A stretch of DNA of 64,000 bases from Stichopus chloronotus (GCA_021234535.1 CM037830.1:3570170-3634169), one strand, 5' to 3'; shown: positions 47,320-61,820, numbered from the stretch's first letter. The notes: generated by a model from the letters alone, not told the origin. Made by a program: numbers and translations.

Positions 47320-50300
47320 CCGATCACAATAGCTCAAACATCTCTTTGAGCTGGTTTAAGCTAAATGATGTCTTTTGACCAATCAAATTCACTGGCTGAG
47401 ATTTTCAGTAGTTTGCACATGTTTTAGCCAATCAGAAAGCATGTGCTGTAATATATGATGTAAACAATGCATTGTAAACAACAAAAGGAGTGGTTTTGAA
47501 GGAAAATGAGGACTCTTCCATTCACTGTTTTGTTTCTAGATTAGATATTAGCTTTCAGATTTTCTTGTGATCTTAATATGCCAAGATCCACCTGTTTTAG
47601 AAATGATGTTACTTGCATCTCACTTTAAATGAAATAAATTTGATAATGAAAATTTGAGATATTACAACCTTAACTAACGTCAAATATAATCTCTCAATAC
47701 AGTTTGATGTTGTACAATATAAGCTTCAAACATGACAGCAACATCTCAAACCTTGTCTGGTTTGGTTTATGTTTACCTAACTCCATAGCTGATGCACATA
47801 ACTCCCATGCAAAAAGCTCTCAACTACAATTTAGCACTGGCCTCTACTGACCAATCACTTCAGATTAACTAGTGGTCACCACCCCCCTTAACTAAGCCGT
47901 AATAATTACTAGGTGAAATGCCTGCCAAGAGCAAAGCAAATGTACACAATTGTTTAAACATATTCCAAGATCTGATATAATTCATTCAACGTAACGTATT
48001 CCACTTGGGTTTTGCATTTCCACACTGAGATAAGGTACTCAGTTATGGTCAGGTGCAGGTCAAAACTCAATTGCAAGACTTCCATCCATGCACTGTCTCA
48101 AACAATCCACTGTAGTATTTAATCAATCAAGATCTCCATACTCCTAGCACATAGGATCACAGAGGGAGGAGTCACTTGTCTGGTATTAAGGCAGGATGGG
48201 CACCAGAGGCGGTGTTGAATGTTACCAGCGCTGTTGGTATGGTAGGTGGGGGTGCAGTTATTGTGTTGAGAAAGGTGAGTGAACAAAATACGTCCTATTT
48301 CAATCAATCAATCAATTAACAGCTGTATTAATATTTTTTAAATCATCAAGGTCAGTTGTAGCAGACAGCATACCATCAGCCTGTCCTTTTCCCATAAAGG
48401 GTAATTGGGTTTTTTTGCATGATTGGAGCAAGTCAAACCCCTAGTACAATTCATTTTGCAATTGGTTAATATCACCTATCTAACAACAAAAATCAGACAG
48501 TCTAACCTTGCCCTCAATGTTTTCCTTATTAAGGTTTAATTCTAAACGTCAAAAAGAAGGGGGCCAAATGTGCATGGCCTCATAAAAGAAGAGTTTTTAT
48601 GCCAATATTTCAGAGTACAGCTGCTGAGTTCAACATTTGTAAACACTGGATGGAAATTGCTTGTTTTGATCCTGACACGGCTCTCTGTGAGAAACACTTT
48701 TTGTTGAAAAGTAAATAAAAAGAAAATCCAAGCTGAACGGCAGTCTGTATTTTAAAAAAGACAAAAAGATATAAATTTTTGTACTGCTTGCTGTATGTGT
48801 GCTAGCAAAGGGATCAACTGCGCAGTGACAAGACACTGACACAATTCTGATAACAAAAGGCTGTTTGAAGAGTCTAGAGAAAAAGACTATCAATTGACAA
48901 GCAAGGGCAGTGGTAAGCAAAAAATATTGGTGGGAGGGTGTTGGCAGGAGGGGTGCCACCATTGGTTGGTGTGGAGCGTACAGGCAAAGTGTTGGTTTAA
49001 CAAGTCACTCAGATGGCTGGAAACGGCATTTCCAGAATGTTCTTAGCTGTACAGTATCTACTTACAATCATGGACAAAATACCTTGAGAGACCCTGCTCC
49101 CCTGTTCAATGTTTCATGTCATCCTCTCACCTAAAATTCAGTGTTATTGTTTGCAATGTACGACAAAGTGTCCCAACAATTTTGTCCAAGATTGTAGCTA
49201 TTAAACTAGGTATCTAATGTTTGCAATTTGAGTCATGCATTCTCCTTCTTTTATCCTTGGGGCACTTGGCAAATATTTGAGGGGTTAAAGATAGATTTAT
49301 CGTCACCTCATTTTTTTCATTGGGGGGTTGAGCTCACCCAAGCCCCTTTCCCATATTTATTGAAGTTAGCCAAACAGGGTTACCTTGAGGAATATATGCA
49401 GTCTTCCTCTTATATTCATTTTCAAAGAATTTATTGGTAAAAATATTTGTTTAACTCTTGACCAAGTATGGAAACCTTTGACTCCATCACAGCCATTTCT
49501 GAGAACACTGTAATTCAGACATGATCATTAGAGTGGCACTAATCCTTTCTAGTGGAACTGGGAAATACTCTTTAGCTAAGAACCGGCTTTCGGTTGATTT
49601 TCAACGAAAAAATGCTTACATGTGATCATAAAAGAATGTCAAAAGACTTTTGTATCCCCCCTGAGACAAACTTGTGAAGTAACTCCTAGGTCACATAAAG
49701 GAGCGAGAGGCGATAAAGTTGAGCGAAATGTCCGTGTTATAATTACTATTTCTAGGTTCATTAATTGTGGTCCTAGCGTAATAGTTAAAGTTCATACACA
49801 ATCTGAAACTTCAGAGGGAACCCTCTTTTTTGTAAATGACATGGGGACAAAGAAAATTGCTTCACAAAGGCAAAAGTTATGACATTCTAAGGACAAAAAA
49901 GGATCATCGTGGGGACAATTTTGGGTGAAGCGCAATTGCAAATTAGCAAAGTTAACTCTGCACCATAAAACACTACAACAAACAGATTTGTCACTTTCAG
50001 TACATATCAAATAGCTGGCATTCTACTGGAATGGAATTGTAGTCGATTCCACTATTTAAATTTCTTTTAATTTGAATATGTTTGGGGCTCTCAAACAGCT
50101 GAATCTTAACTCCATGAAGATCATTACTATCATGTGCCAAGGTTAACAGCTGTACGAGTACTGCTGTTATGTGAGAGAGAATCAACTGACAATATGAAAT
50201 CAATGTCCAAATACTCATTCCAATGTCCGTTACTTCTCCTATTGTCAAACTTGACTGGACTGTTAAACATGTAGCTAACTTGCAAAATCTATTGAGCTTT

Positions 50301-52840
50301 TGTATAAAAACCTTTTGCTTTATTAATCCTTTGAAGGCAGTTTATGCTTATGTCAAGTTTGTTACCCCATAAACATATCAGAACACCAACGTTTTTACTT
50401 TGCTTTTTTTTCCTTCGCTGTTTTTCCTGCCAGTAACAACAACTTTTTTCTCATTTCATGGGCTGACATTTCTATTTTTATCTCTTTTTTGATTGCCTTA
50501 AAATCATCTTTCTGAAACTCTGGAGAAAATAAAAGTACATAACTTTCCCAAGAGACAGTGTGGGTAGTATACGTAATGCCTTATTCGTAAACAACCATAT
50601 GCCAAACCATCAAATACCAATTAGATGTAATAAGTGTGTTTATCAGATACTGATGTGGCTACTAGCATGTTTATAACCACCCGATGAAGTAATATTGCCC
50701 AAATCACTGTATGTGTGTAATTTTGACTTTAAAACGTACCATTTTATTTACTCTTTTTGAGGAGAAAAGAGGAAAACACTTACTTCTCTTTCAGTTGTCA
50801 CAAGACAATTTATCTGATTGTGCATTTGTGTAATTAAGGGTTGCCATCAATTAAAGACACATGCTGAAAAATTTGGTTTGTGAGAGTGTTCAGGAGCTGA
50901 AGATAGCAAGACGAAGGTATGATTAAATACCAACTGAACAATATGCTTTAACAGTAGACTGCGACTAGAAGAGGTTAAGAATTAGGAACAATTTTATTTG
51001 AAAACTAAACCTCAGTAAAATTAGGGGGCTCACAAGTCAAGGATTTTCTGCATTGTGGAAGTTCTGCAAGAATCGTGGACTTAGATAAATTCGAATGTAG
51101 AAAATGCTCACAAGTGAAAACGAACATAAAACAGTGCACAAAATAGTAAGGATAGTAAGTACTGTTGACGGTTGATCACATTATGCTGCATACTTATACA
51201 GTTCTTATTGTAATGTAGGTTTCAACAAACCTCTAAATGTTTCAAAAATTCAAAAGTACATTTGCAATAAGTATCACATTGTTTTTTTTTTTATTCAAGT
51301 ACTTTGAGTGGTAAAAGTACCCAACAGTTTTGGTGAGCACAGAAAATACCCATGCAAAAAAGTACTGTTGAGGAATCAAAGGACGTTTAAGCTGGACATG
51401 ACTGTTGGAAATCATAATAAAATTCTTGACACAAGTTCAACAAAACAGGCACAGATCGAATGATAAGACAAACAAACATACTTTCTTTTTTACATCTCTT
51501 TAGTAGAATTTTACCAGCTGCACAAAATGTCATAACTTAATTGATATAATTTACAAATTATACGTATGACCTTATTTGCATGTCTCTGCATAATCAATAT
51601 CCCAAAACTTACCTGGTTTGGTCATTTACAAACAATCCACTCACCTATCTTAACACAGCAAATACACTCCCATCTACCTGGTCAAGAGAACTGGTACCTT
51701 TTTAATACCACCTCCACTGCGCTCTGGCCTATTCCTGACTAGTTCCTCCTCTCCATTCTGTCTTTCTTATCATTTCATTTTATTTATTTGTTTCTTCACA
51801 AACCCAAATACAAGATAGATTACAATGACAATGGATATATGTACAAAACTAAAAAAGTGTGAAAGAAGGCACTCTGAGAAACCCAAGATGGCTTGTCACG
51901 TAGAGCACTCCCCAAGAAAGAAAGCTAGAAAAAAAAACGATGTTACACTTAAACTCATTGAATGTAAACCGCCCAACTCCTCTCCCATGTGATCCCTTTC
52001 CCATTTTACCCAATGCTAAGAGTAAGTAATCTTACTTCATTGTAAACCAGAGCCTATGGGTAAACTGGTTACACTGATGAAAATGCAACAGAGAGTCAAG
52101 CAACGTGCATGCATTGTGGGTGGCAGGTATAGTTACAGCAGGTGCAGGACAGTGTCTGTATTTGAGATACTATAACCAGCACTCTTCTTCACAGTAATAC
52201 GAGTGCAAATGTCGTGTTGAGACAGGTAAGCAAGAACTGAAGTAAATATCTCATGAAGTTTCATCATTATGTTAAAAGAGGATCAGTGGAATTTACATAA
52301 CTACTGTATATTCTGCAACATGCTTCCAGACAAGCCATCAACATTCATCTTATAAAGATAGCCTTATGAGTTTAAGGAGTTTTCTATCCCAGACACTTCT
52401 CATGTCTTTCAAAAAATGGAAAAACATATTTTTTTTTTTTTAGTTTAAGAGGTTTTCCCTTCAGGAGGTATCTCCGAATGTTCAGGAAATACTTATTTTA
52501 GAAAACATTCACAGCAACCAGTTGTCACATAGTACCGACAAATCTGGGTTGTTCATTGTTGTTGATAAAGTGCACAGCATGGGAATTACAGCAGGTTTTG
52601 ATTTAGTATTTGATAATAAAGCTTAGTTTCACGAATGAAAAGTACATTACTGAATGTAGATATTCATGAGGTTTTTCTCAAACCCTGAACAGAAGAGGTT
52701 TTGCATTGTAAAACCTTTACAGGAAACATGAAAATTGCAACCAGAAATTATAAGGACTTTGTGTTTCCTTGCCCACATTCATAAAGGATAACCCACATAA
52801 GTACAAATATTGAATCAAACAATGTAAAGCCTATGTTCAC
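47320..52840. other. non-coding sequence without recognised genes
   Basis: AT-rich sequence with scattered short open frames on both strands. None combines splice sites with protein-like composition. An 86-codon plus frame at 49622-49882 was inspected and not accepted. Confidence 0.4.
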
Positions 52841-52859
52841 AACTTAATTTATAATTATG

Positions 52860-54125
52860 GTGTTTGCTGATGTCAAGTGATCTTTGACCTCCACAGAAAA
52901 TGACACAATTTCTTGAAAAATGTAGATCAATCTCTTTCTTCACAAACTTATTCCCAAAAGAGCTCTAAAGGATATCATGAATGAGGTTTCCACAGTGTAA
53001 ACGCTCATGACCCCAAATGACCTCTGACCTCCACCAAAAATAACAGGGATCAACTAAACACTTAGTATGAGATCAGTCAAAGTTACCCATAGTTTGACCT
53101 CTGGCCTCATTTATTGCAACCCTTTGACCTCCACAAGCAACAATAGGGATCATCTACCCAGTACGACTAAGTATAATCTCAAATGACCTCTGACCTTCAC
53201 CAAAAATGATAGCAACGATCCACGCAGTATGAACAACGAACACACCAAGTATGAGATCAGCAAAGGTTACCTATCTTGAGATATCGTGGAAACAAGGTTT
53301 TCAGTAAGACCTTCGATTACCTCAAATGACCTTTGACCTCAACCAAAGGCAACAGGGATCATCAACCCAGCATGACCAACACACACGAAGTATGAGATCA
53401 GTCAAGGTTACCAATCTTGAGATATCATGCAAACAAGGTTTTCACAGTTTGACATATGGTGAGGTCAAATGACCTTTGACCTCTACCAAAACAATAGGGA
53501 TCATTTAATCATTAAGACTATAACAAACTCTAAGTATGAGATCAGTCAAGGTCATCCTTCTCGAGATATGGTGTAAACAAGGTTTTCACAGTTTCAGCTC
53601 TGGTGACTTCAAATGACCTTTGACGTCCACCAAAAATAATAGGGATCATCCACTTATTATGAACAGCTGACACACTGAGTATGAGATCAGTCAAGACTAC
53701 CCTTCTTGGGATGACAAGTAGTCTGTAATCAGTAAGAACAACCCACACACCAAGTATGAGATCAGTCAAGGTTATCTTTCTAAAGATATGGTGTAAACAA
53801 GGTTTTCACAGTCTGACCTCTGATGAGTTCAAATGACCTTTGACCTCCACCAAAAAAATAGGGATCATCTACTCAGTATGAACAACCAACATACCAAGTC
53901 ACGGTTACCCATCCGAAGATATGGTGTAAAAAAGGTTTTCACAGTTTGACCTATGGTGACCTCAAATGATTGTTGCCCTCCACCAAAAAAAATAGGGATC
54001 ATCCACACACTATGACCAACATGCACACCAAGTATGACATCAGTCAAGGTTACCCTTCTTGAGATATCGCATAAATAAGTAGCATCACACACACACACAT
54101 ACACACACACAACATCACCATCGCA
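52860..54125 (+). repeat. array of about nine DR1-bearing repeat units, ending in a CA tract
   Basis: Units of about 140 bases with agtatgagatcagtcaagg, ttgagatatcgtg, acaaggttttcacagtttg, aaatgacctttgacctcca and caccaaaaataatagggat. Exact TGACCTTTGACCT occurs at 53327, 53470 and 53834. The array ends in cacacacacatacacacaca at 54088-54112 and the hairpin-like attccttgccaaaggcaa. Confidence 0.85.
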
Positions 54126-54129
54126 TAGA

Positions 54130-57090
54130 TTCCTTGCCAAAGGCAAAAGGGAAGAGCATTTGTGGGTACTACATGGCACATGGTCAATTGTGATTGCTGA
54201 CAAAATCGTGCTCAGCCGCAGCAGTATTTCACAAATTAAAGAAGTTTCTATACGTAAAATTGTTATTTTTAATTCATAGAAATAGGAAATAATCTCATAC
54301 ATAACATTAACTTTTGTTGGTTGTGGAGAATTCCTTTTCACACACCAGTTAAGGCTACAGAGACTTTGGCAACTAAATTATTTCCCTTGACAGGCACTAC
54401 AGCTTAAAAACCTTCCTTTTGCGAGCACTACTCATATGGACAAATTCAAATTTAAATTGTTTGTGTTAGAAGTTTCAGACAGAATATTTCAATCTAGCAA
54501 TTTTACTACCATTCTTTGCAGAATGAACTTGTTCGTAATTAAGTTCACTTGGCTGAATACTATGTAGAACAGTGAGTTAATACAGCTTACATTGATTCAA
54601 TTTAACAGGGATGAGTAAAACGATGTTGTGTAAAGTTCAGAGCTGCACTATACTGTATAATCAGTACATCGAATGTGAAAAGTTCACATACTAAGCAACA
54701 TTACAGCAAATAGCTCCTACATATCTCCCATTGAAAGTCCAACCAATGCTTTTTGTACGTTCAAGTATGAGAGTGCCAATTCTCAATTCTGATTAAATCT
54801 ATGTGCAATGTATTAGAAGACCAACAACAGGAATTTCTGTTGTATTCTCATTTTCACATTTATATATTTTATATCACCATCAAACATGCTGGTAGTCAAC
54901 ATACTGCACTTTTAAGTTCACAGTTGTGAACCTGCCAATGTATTGGGCACAGTCCCCTTAATAACTGTATGCTTGTTCACGCTTGAAGCTGTCACAAGTA
55001 TGTCTACATACAAGAAAAATTTTAATCCCAGTCGTACATCAACTACGCATATTGTCACGAGAGAAGGATAGAATGCTACCACCAAGCTACTACCACCAAG
55101 TTACTACATCCAACCACAGTATTATAAACGTTATCAAGTCATTATAGATTAAGTTTATGAACAGTCTCATATGAGAAGCTGCTTCAATATCTATTCTCTT
55201 ACAAAAATCACAAATCTGGCATGCGCTTGATGAGAATGGTGTCGTACATCCTTACACAATACAAGAACAAGGAAAAACCTAAAACATAAAACTGCTGATG
55301 TATAAATAATTCGAATTCATGTCTCAAATATTTGAGACTTCTTTAAAATTTGTCAACGTTTACGTCCATTCATTGGAACAGTTTTTTTTTTCAAACTGGT
55401 TCACTAAAGTATGCATACACCATTGTTTGTATACAGTATATTCAGTATCTCAAATGCTGGTGTGAGAGCAATTTATACACAGTTACTTGTGATAAACTAG
55501 AAAAGTGGTTAGGAAAATCGTAACCACACTGTTTATGAGTTCGTGTAGAGGGGAAGTTATTTACGTTCTTTTATGACTGTCGGTTGGTAGTAGAAGGGGA
55601 ATTTCTGTTTGTTTTAACAGATAGGGCCACATAAATATTTTTAAGAAGATGGAAGCCGTGTCTAGATTCTCCAAATATATTTGTGACAAACTGTTGGAGT
55701 CAAAATGTAAAAACGTTGAATGCTGTACATGATGCCAATCTTGGGTTGTAGGCTACTGCAAGCTACTAGAAGTATGTAGACCTACTACGCTACAGGTCAC
55801 GTTTGGTTGCAATTACTTCAGGGCTAATGATGACATTCAACCCAAACTTGAAACTGATTTTTTTTTGTCAGTGAGAAACCCAAGGGATGTCATGCTCAGA
55901 TCCTTAGTGCTGCTGGCTGTGAGCTCTTTCCTGTACTTTCACCAGATGTGATCATGTATTCATGCATGTCTGGAGTCATGGTCAGCGGTCACATGTCCAG
56001 GTGCATTTCCACTTCAAAGTGTCCTCTGACTTTCATTTATCATCATAAACTTTGAATATTTTGAAAGAAAATGTCTATCTTACCATACAGTTCTATATAC
56101 CTTGCTGGATTCAATGAGCCAAACAAAACTATGGGAAGCAATAACCTACTGTCAGCCTGACTTGCTGCATTCTCTATCATACTAGATAACAGTTAAAGAC
56201 TGTCAAATGCCTAGAGCCTTGGAAAAGTAACATATGATTAAAGTTGTGAGTGGAATATAATGGTTAGTGGAACAGTAACTGCTTTCAATGTTTGAGGAAG
56301 AAGTACATGAGAGAATTTATTTTCCGTTTTGCTCTTTGTGTACTGTACTCAATGTAGTGAACTCAGTGCTAGTTTCTGCAAGTGTTATATTTAATATTTT
56401 GACAAGCGGAGACTGAATAGGGAATAGGTCCTACATATTTTATACAAGAAGCACTTCTTTCACCTTTGTATAGGCTTTGTAGTTTGAATATCATGATACA
56501 TTGCAGCCTTCACCTTGGCGGGTAGAGTGGGATATTGTGACATTTCCAAAAGTAAATTCAAAAGATGCAACTATGGCTACAGTTCCAGTCTGTCGTCACC
56601 CAAATTTTACTCTCCTTTTCAAATGATTAATAGCAATCTTGCTCCAATAGTTATATATGTTAGCTGTAGGCCTATATTAAAACATCTGCATATGTGAACA
56701 AAAAAGGAAGAAAAAGGTAATAGCAAAAAAAGACATAATGCAAGTAAGTCAAATGTCCAACCAAGTCTAGTCTCTTTTCAGTGTGGAAGGTAGCCTGCTC
56801 TTAGTTCCTTAATTCACTAGCCTGCTCAGTCACTTGCTTCCGAGCTACGTTTAGGCCTTAGAATAAGGGAGTAGGCTAATGTTAGTAACTTTTGTACACC
56901 CTTTGTCCAGCTGAATGATCTGCAAAAATTTTCTTGTTCTTCTTTTCAGTCAACCACTGATCACATGTGAATTAATTTGAAGTGACGAGCTCCTTAAATA
57001 AAATCAGTCATGCCCCTAGTTCATGCTCAGTCTGCCTGCTTCAGAGATGAAAAAAAACAAACGCTATAGAAACCCCTCCCCATCCAAGTT
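54130..57090. other. non-coding sequence without recognised genes
   Basis: Mostly AT-rich. A short duplication accaccaagctac / accaccaagttac is at 55079-55107. Nothing coding is recognised. Confidence 0.35.
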
Positions 57091-57099
57091 GTCTGTTTA

Positions 57100-57760
57100 G
57101 TAGAATAACACATGGCTGTGCCTTTCTATTTTATATCAAGTAGCAAATCTCCACTGAACACCAGAGAACTGTTATGGATGGTAGGCTATACGAAACTGCA
57201 AATTCATACGAAGGCGACTTGTCTTCTTCCCAGAGATGCCGAGTTGCCTGATGTGTATAGGCACTTGGTACATGCCGAGTTGTCAGACTTCCCAAAGGCA
57301 CTAAAAAGTGTGAAGCTGTTTTGTTTTACATGGGCGAGTTGTCCATGCGTTTATGTGCGTGTTCTTTGAACGTTACTCTTTTTCAGTACACTGAAAAACA
57401 AATTTAAACCCCTTTCGACAATTTCTGTTGACAAGACAAGTTGGAAAAAACTTTGCTCGTCATTGTCAAGAGCTAAAAAACACTTTTTAGGCCAAAATAC
57501 ACATTTAACAAGGACAAAGAAATCGTCAGGAATTAGCTGCATCGATTTCTGCCGTACAGTTTGCACACACGTACTCGCGCCCAAGTATGCCCAGAGTGCA
57601 AACTATGCTCCGTGGATACCGATGAACATTTACTGTAGGCCTATATATTACGAACGTGGCATACCGCCTTTGCCGCGCCGTTGTTTACGGTACTACTGAA
57701 GTCAATACATTACTACGGCTCAGACGATACAACTACGCGTTTGCATACTGACAGCTTATA
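57100..57760. promoter_or_regulatory. CpG-richer block, possible promoter or 5' exon
   Basis: CpG is denser than in the flanks (cgtactcgcgcccaag, tgccgcgccgttgtttacgg). Open frames of 70 to 85 codons exist on both strands; the minus frame at 57351-57584 (LIPDDFFVLVKCVFWPKKC) is the most protein-like. No start and donor pair was secured. Confidence 0.2.
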
Positions 57761-57769
57761 CAACAAGTA

Positions 57770-60220
57770 TACAGTAGTCTATTATACAAAATAACAGCCG
57801 TTTCTTTAAAAGGCACCGTTTTGTGCATCAAAGATACGTAAATTTTTAATCTTCGAAACAAGGGTTAGAGGTATCACAGAGATGTCATACTGGTGACCAT
57901 GTATGTCACAATTATTTGTCAAAATTCCAGACTTATTGAAGCTGTGTAACTGGAGATAAACTGAACGGAAGAACCTGTCACGTGATTGAAAGGTACAAGG
58001 AACGCTATACTGTTTATGATGACTCATAAATAGTAAAGAGCAATTTTGTTGTATTCAATGATGCAAAGATAACATACTCACAAGATGTTTGACTGCTTGT
58101 TATACTACACTGGAAGGATTTTTCTACTCCAGAACTGGCCTGTGAACAAAGCAAAATGTATGTATAGGGTCAATAACAGATGAATTCCGAAGACCTGCCA
58201 CATGAGTCTATCTATCAAAATAGAAACACTTAGATGCTGGAAAAGAAAGATTCAGAATTTTGTTTTTAAAATCCCACTTGTTTTCTAAAATAATAGACAA
58301 AAAAGTTCATCTCCTTAATGACTTGCTGATTTGGTTCCCAATATTGGACATTCATGTAGACAATGCAAATTCACATTCTGCAATAGCATCTAGACAGTGT
58401 TCTGTCACCTAGTGTCTTTAAATATCAAATCCTCAAATCAAATCGTAATACATATATATGTAAAAACATGTTTACTTTTTGTAAAAGATGTTCATTTATC
58501 TTTCCCCAGCACTGTTAATCCACATGAGAACAAAAATAAAAGGCTATTTTCACAAGTGGTTTTTCCAACATCTTCTCAAATTACGCTGCAGTTCAACTTT
58601 CATACTGGCAAAATTTCAGTAGGATATGTTAAACATGATTGGTTAACTAATTGTAAATTGACATTCTTATGGTTTATTCTTGTTCCGATAATTATAGCAG
58701 CCAGGGATGTATTTAGGTAAAGTTTCATCTTTCTGATGGAGGAAGACACTTGTGGTTTGAAAGAAAACATTAATTCTGTACTGTAAACACAAAGTGAAAA
58801 TTGTGCAAAATTGATTAATAATAAGAAAAAAATGATTTTCACAGAACTCCTAACATCTATTCATATGCTTCTATAGAGGTATCTATGAATATAGCCACCT
58901 GACTATACCATAACTGCAGTATATGTCTGTGTCGCTATGACAACAAATCTTCTTTCTGCTACACAAAATGTTACTTTGTATCAATAAATACTGCACGTGT
59001 ACTCCTTTCATGCTTCTTGTTCAAGTTTTTGCACCTCAAAGACAACTTTTGACAGATGTTACTATGACATACATGTTACATGATGCAAAAAGCTCAAACA
59101 CACAGTTAATTTCAACACACCATTTTATGAGCACTTTACTGAAAATCATAGCAATTATAGAACCAGAAATTATAGCTTGTTCAGTCAATGTTAATATGCA
59201 AAAGCTGCTGTCATCCAAACTTTATTGTGAGATTTCAAAGAAACTGCCTGTATCGATGTGGTGCTGAAACTACAGAAGTCTGTAGTTTAGATAGGGTTAA
59301 GCTATGTATCTTGCATTTGCATTGATGCGTAGTATATCTGAGATTCAGGTAAGTCATTCAAGAGATCCAATAATATACAACAACAAATCCGTTGCTTCTT
59401 GTAGTTCTTTCATTTTGATTCAGCTCTGGACTTTGGTTATACTCCTGTTTGCACCAGACATGTCCAGGCATTATCGTCCAGCAAAATCAAGATCCTAGCT
59501 GTTCCGATTTTGCTACAGCACCTGGATCCAAACAGTTTCACAAACGTACAATGTGTGTGTGACAAAGGATTGCTTTCTCCCTGGTTGCTTTCTTTTTCAA
59601 ATCCAATCATTACATTCCTTCACTGAGCAAAATTCGATCAGCATATATGCATTGAAAACAATGAAAATCAAAATACTTGAAATGTTAACAGACAAGAGAG
59701 ACAAAAACATGAAGAAAAGTGTACACAAACGCAAAGACTAGGACCAGCAAAAAGTCTTTTAAGGCAGGAACAAGCAAATACGTTTTCAAAGTTTTCTTAA
59801 GCAAATGAAGTGATTAACTTCAACTTGTTGTCATCAATCGCAAAGTTGGAATTCTCTTCTGGAAGAGCAAACCTGTCTAGCCTACTCCCTAAAAGTCTAA
59901 ATTAAGTTACCCTAATGCCAAACACAGACTATGGAATTAATTTGCATTAAACCCTGCAGGTCTGAATAATTATCATGTGTTCCAAACTTTGGGTAAATTT
60001 GAATGCATTATCACAAGAAATCAGCAGAGTGTGCTCGTGGATTAGAAGTGATAAAATCTTGACAATATTGCCATGACCTACATAACTATCAGCGCTCAAT
60101 TTACACAAATTTGCTCTCAGAGTGGAAACAATATGAAAATTCCTTTTGGACCAGAGGGGTACATCTGTAAGATGTATTACACATGTTGCACTTGCATTGT
60201 AGAATTAACAGTTATTAACT
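57770..60220. other. non-coding sequence without recognised genes
   Basis: AT-rich. A 107-codon plus frame at 58397-58720 has no splice support or recognised domain. Confidence 0.35.
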
Positions 60221-60238
60221 CTTTATAACACAACATAC

Positions 60239-60298
60239 CTGACAGCATGGTTGCCTCCTTTCGAACAAACCTTAATCTTTTCGCCAGCATTAGCATTT
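60239..60298 (-). CDS. candidate upstream exon, strand-matched to the receptor-like gene
   Basis: A very long pyrimidine tract (cttcttcccctctgctcc and more) ends in accctcag, and 60 bases later a good donor TCAG|gtatgt follows. Two frames are open. Phase 2-2 gives NANAGEKIKVCSKGGNHAV and would join the 44378-44538 exon in frame. Phase 1-1 gives MLMLAKRLRFVRKEATMLS. No family is recognised. It may belong to this gene or to another. Confidence 0.3.
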
Positions 60299-60601
60299 CT
60301 GAGGGTTTCAAAGTGTGCAGAATGTATTCGCAAAGAGCAAAGACGTGGGAAGATGGAGCAGAGGGGAAGAAGAACTAAGAGAGGAGAGGCAGGGAGGAAG
60401 ACTGCCACTGAAAAGAGGACAAGTTGAAGAGGTAGAAGAGGAAAGAAAAACTGTTGGTATCTAGTTGAAACATACTCAAACTTACGTTTGATACTCATTT
60501 CAAAAGTAGCTATTACTGATTCCAGAGTGAACTTCATCCAAGCCTTCAAATAGACAGGTATGTGCTATACATACACCTTTCATTATCACAATGATATGAC
60601 C

Positions 60602-61215
60602 AATGGTGGAGCTACCAGTGAGCCATCACACTCACTGGGGCATCCTCATTCGTGTCCAAGGTCCAGTGAGAAAAATTCTAGATATGCCCTGGGGGAACAC
60701 GGAGATTCTTGACCTCCCTGAAAACAAACCCTGTGACTCTACTTGTCCTAATGAAAAAAAGTGGAGGAGCTCATCTCAGCCTGCCACTCCTCCAATATTT
60801 GCCAATTGCCCCTTTAATAAATAAAAAAAGGATGCATAATTCATTATGATCTTTGTATGAACTCAACCCATCACATCCATTAATATTTTTCACAGAATAA
60901 CTTTTGTTCACATTAACTGACAAATTGCAGACATGAGATTCCTGCAAAGACAATTAAGGCACATGCAGCTTACAGCCATCTGAGGAGTTTCAAAAGTAAA
61001 ACATTTTCTTGCAAATTTCACACCTCCCAATGGTGGCACTAAGCTTAGATAGTCCTGCCAGCACTCACCCCATCGCCAATATCTTTTTTGCTCTGTCCCG
61101 CCTGCTTGTATGTAGGTTGACGAGCATTGGTTTCACAAAAGAATACTGTTTATCAATACAGGGCACCTAAAAGAGATTTTCACCTGCTCTCATAGAAATT
61201 GCTAGCTCCACCATT
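60602..61215. mobile_element. possible element with 13-bp terminal inverted repeats
   Basis: AATGGTGGAGCTA at 60602-60614 is matched by its exact inverse at 61203-61215. No target duplication is evident and no transposase is encoded. The inverted match could be chance. Confidence 0.3.
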
Positions 61216-61820
61216 AGACGCAACACAATGAAAGCAACCCCAGCCAGAGGCGAATTCTAATAATACACTACAGCCAATTAAGGGAATGAAAATTCACATT
61301 TTGCTAGCACAAATACTCTGACTGAAAATTCCAAGAAGCTACAACATTCTTTTAGGACTCATTGTTCAAATCATATTGGTGATACAGGTGTTTGTATACA
61401 GTTGTTCACATGGTATCTCATTCGAATGTTAGGCGTAAATGCTGTAGATGCAGAAACACAAGAATCAAACTAGAGAGCAGAATAAACCCAGACAGCCAAC
61501 AAGCCACACCTTGAGTTTGGATTCTGTTAGTTGTTGAAGTATTTGGTTAAACCTGGGCCAGACACAAAAAGTGGTGACAATGGGATATCACTGATTGAGG
61601 AGAATAAAATCATGAACCCTGAGAAATTAAAAGAAAGGTTACCCATCTATAGTGTTTCTTGGCAAAAAGCTATGAGTGTGAAGCACAGAACATTGTATTT
61701 CCGGCAGCTATCATTTTTATTTACAATATGGCAATGACTACCTTTAAAGACAAAAACTCATCACCCCAGACAGTTTAAATTCTCCCAAACACCTACCTCT
61801 AGTCCCTCCCTCAGCCTGTC

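Noticed and set aside
53865..54341. Longest open frame in the window, 158 codons, minus strand
   Set aside because: It runs through the DR1-repeat array and CA tract. Its valine and threonine runs follow from the repeat, and no domain is recognised.
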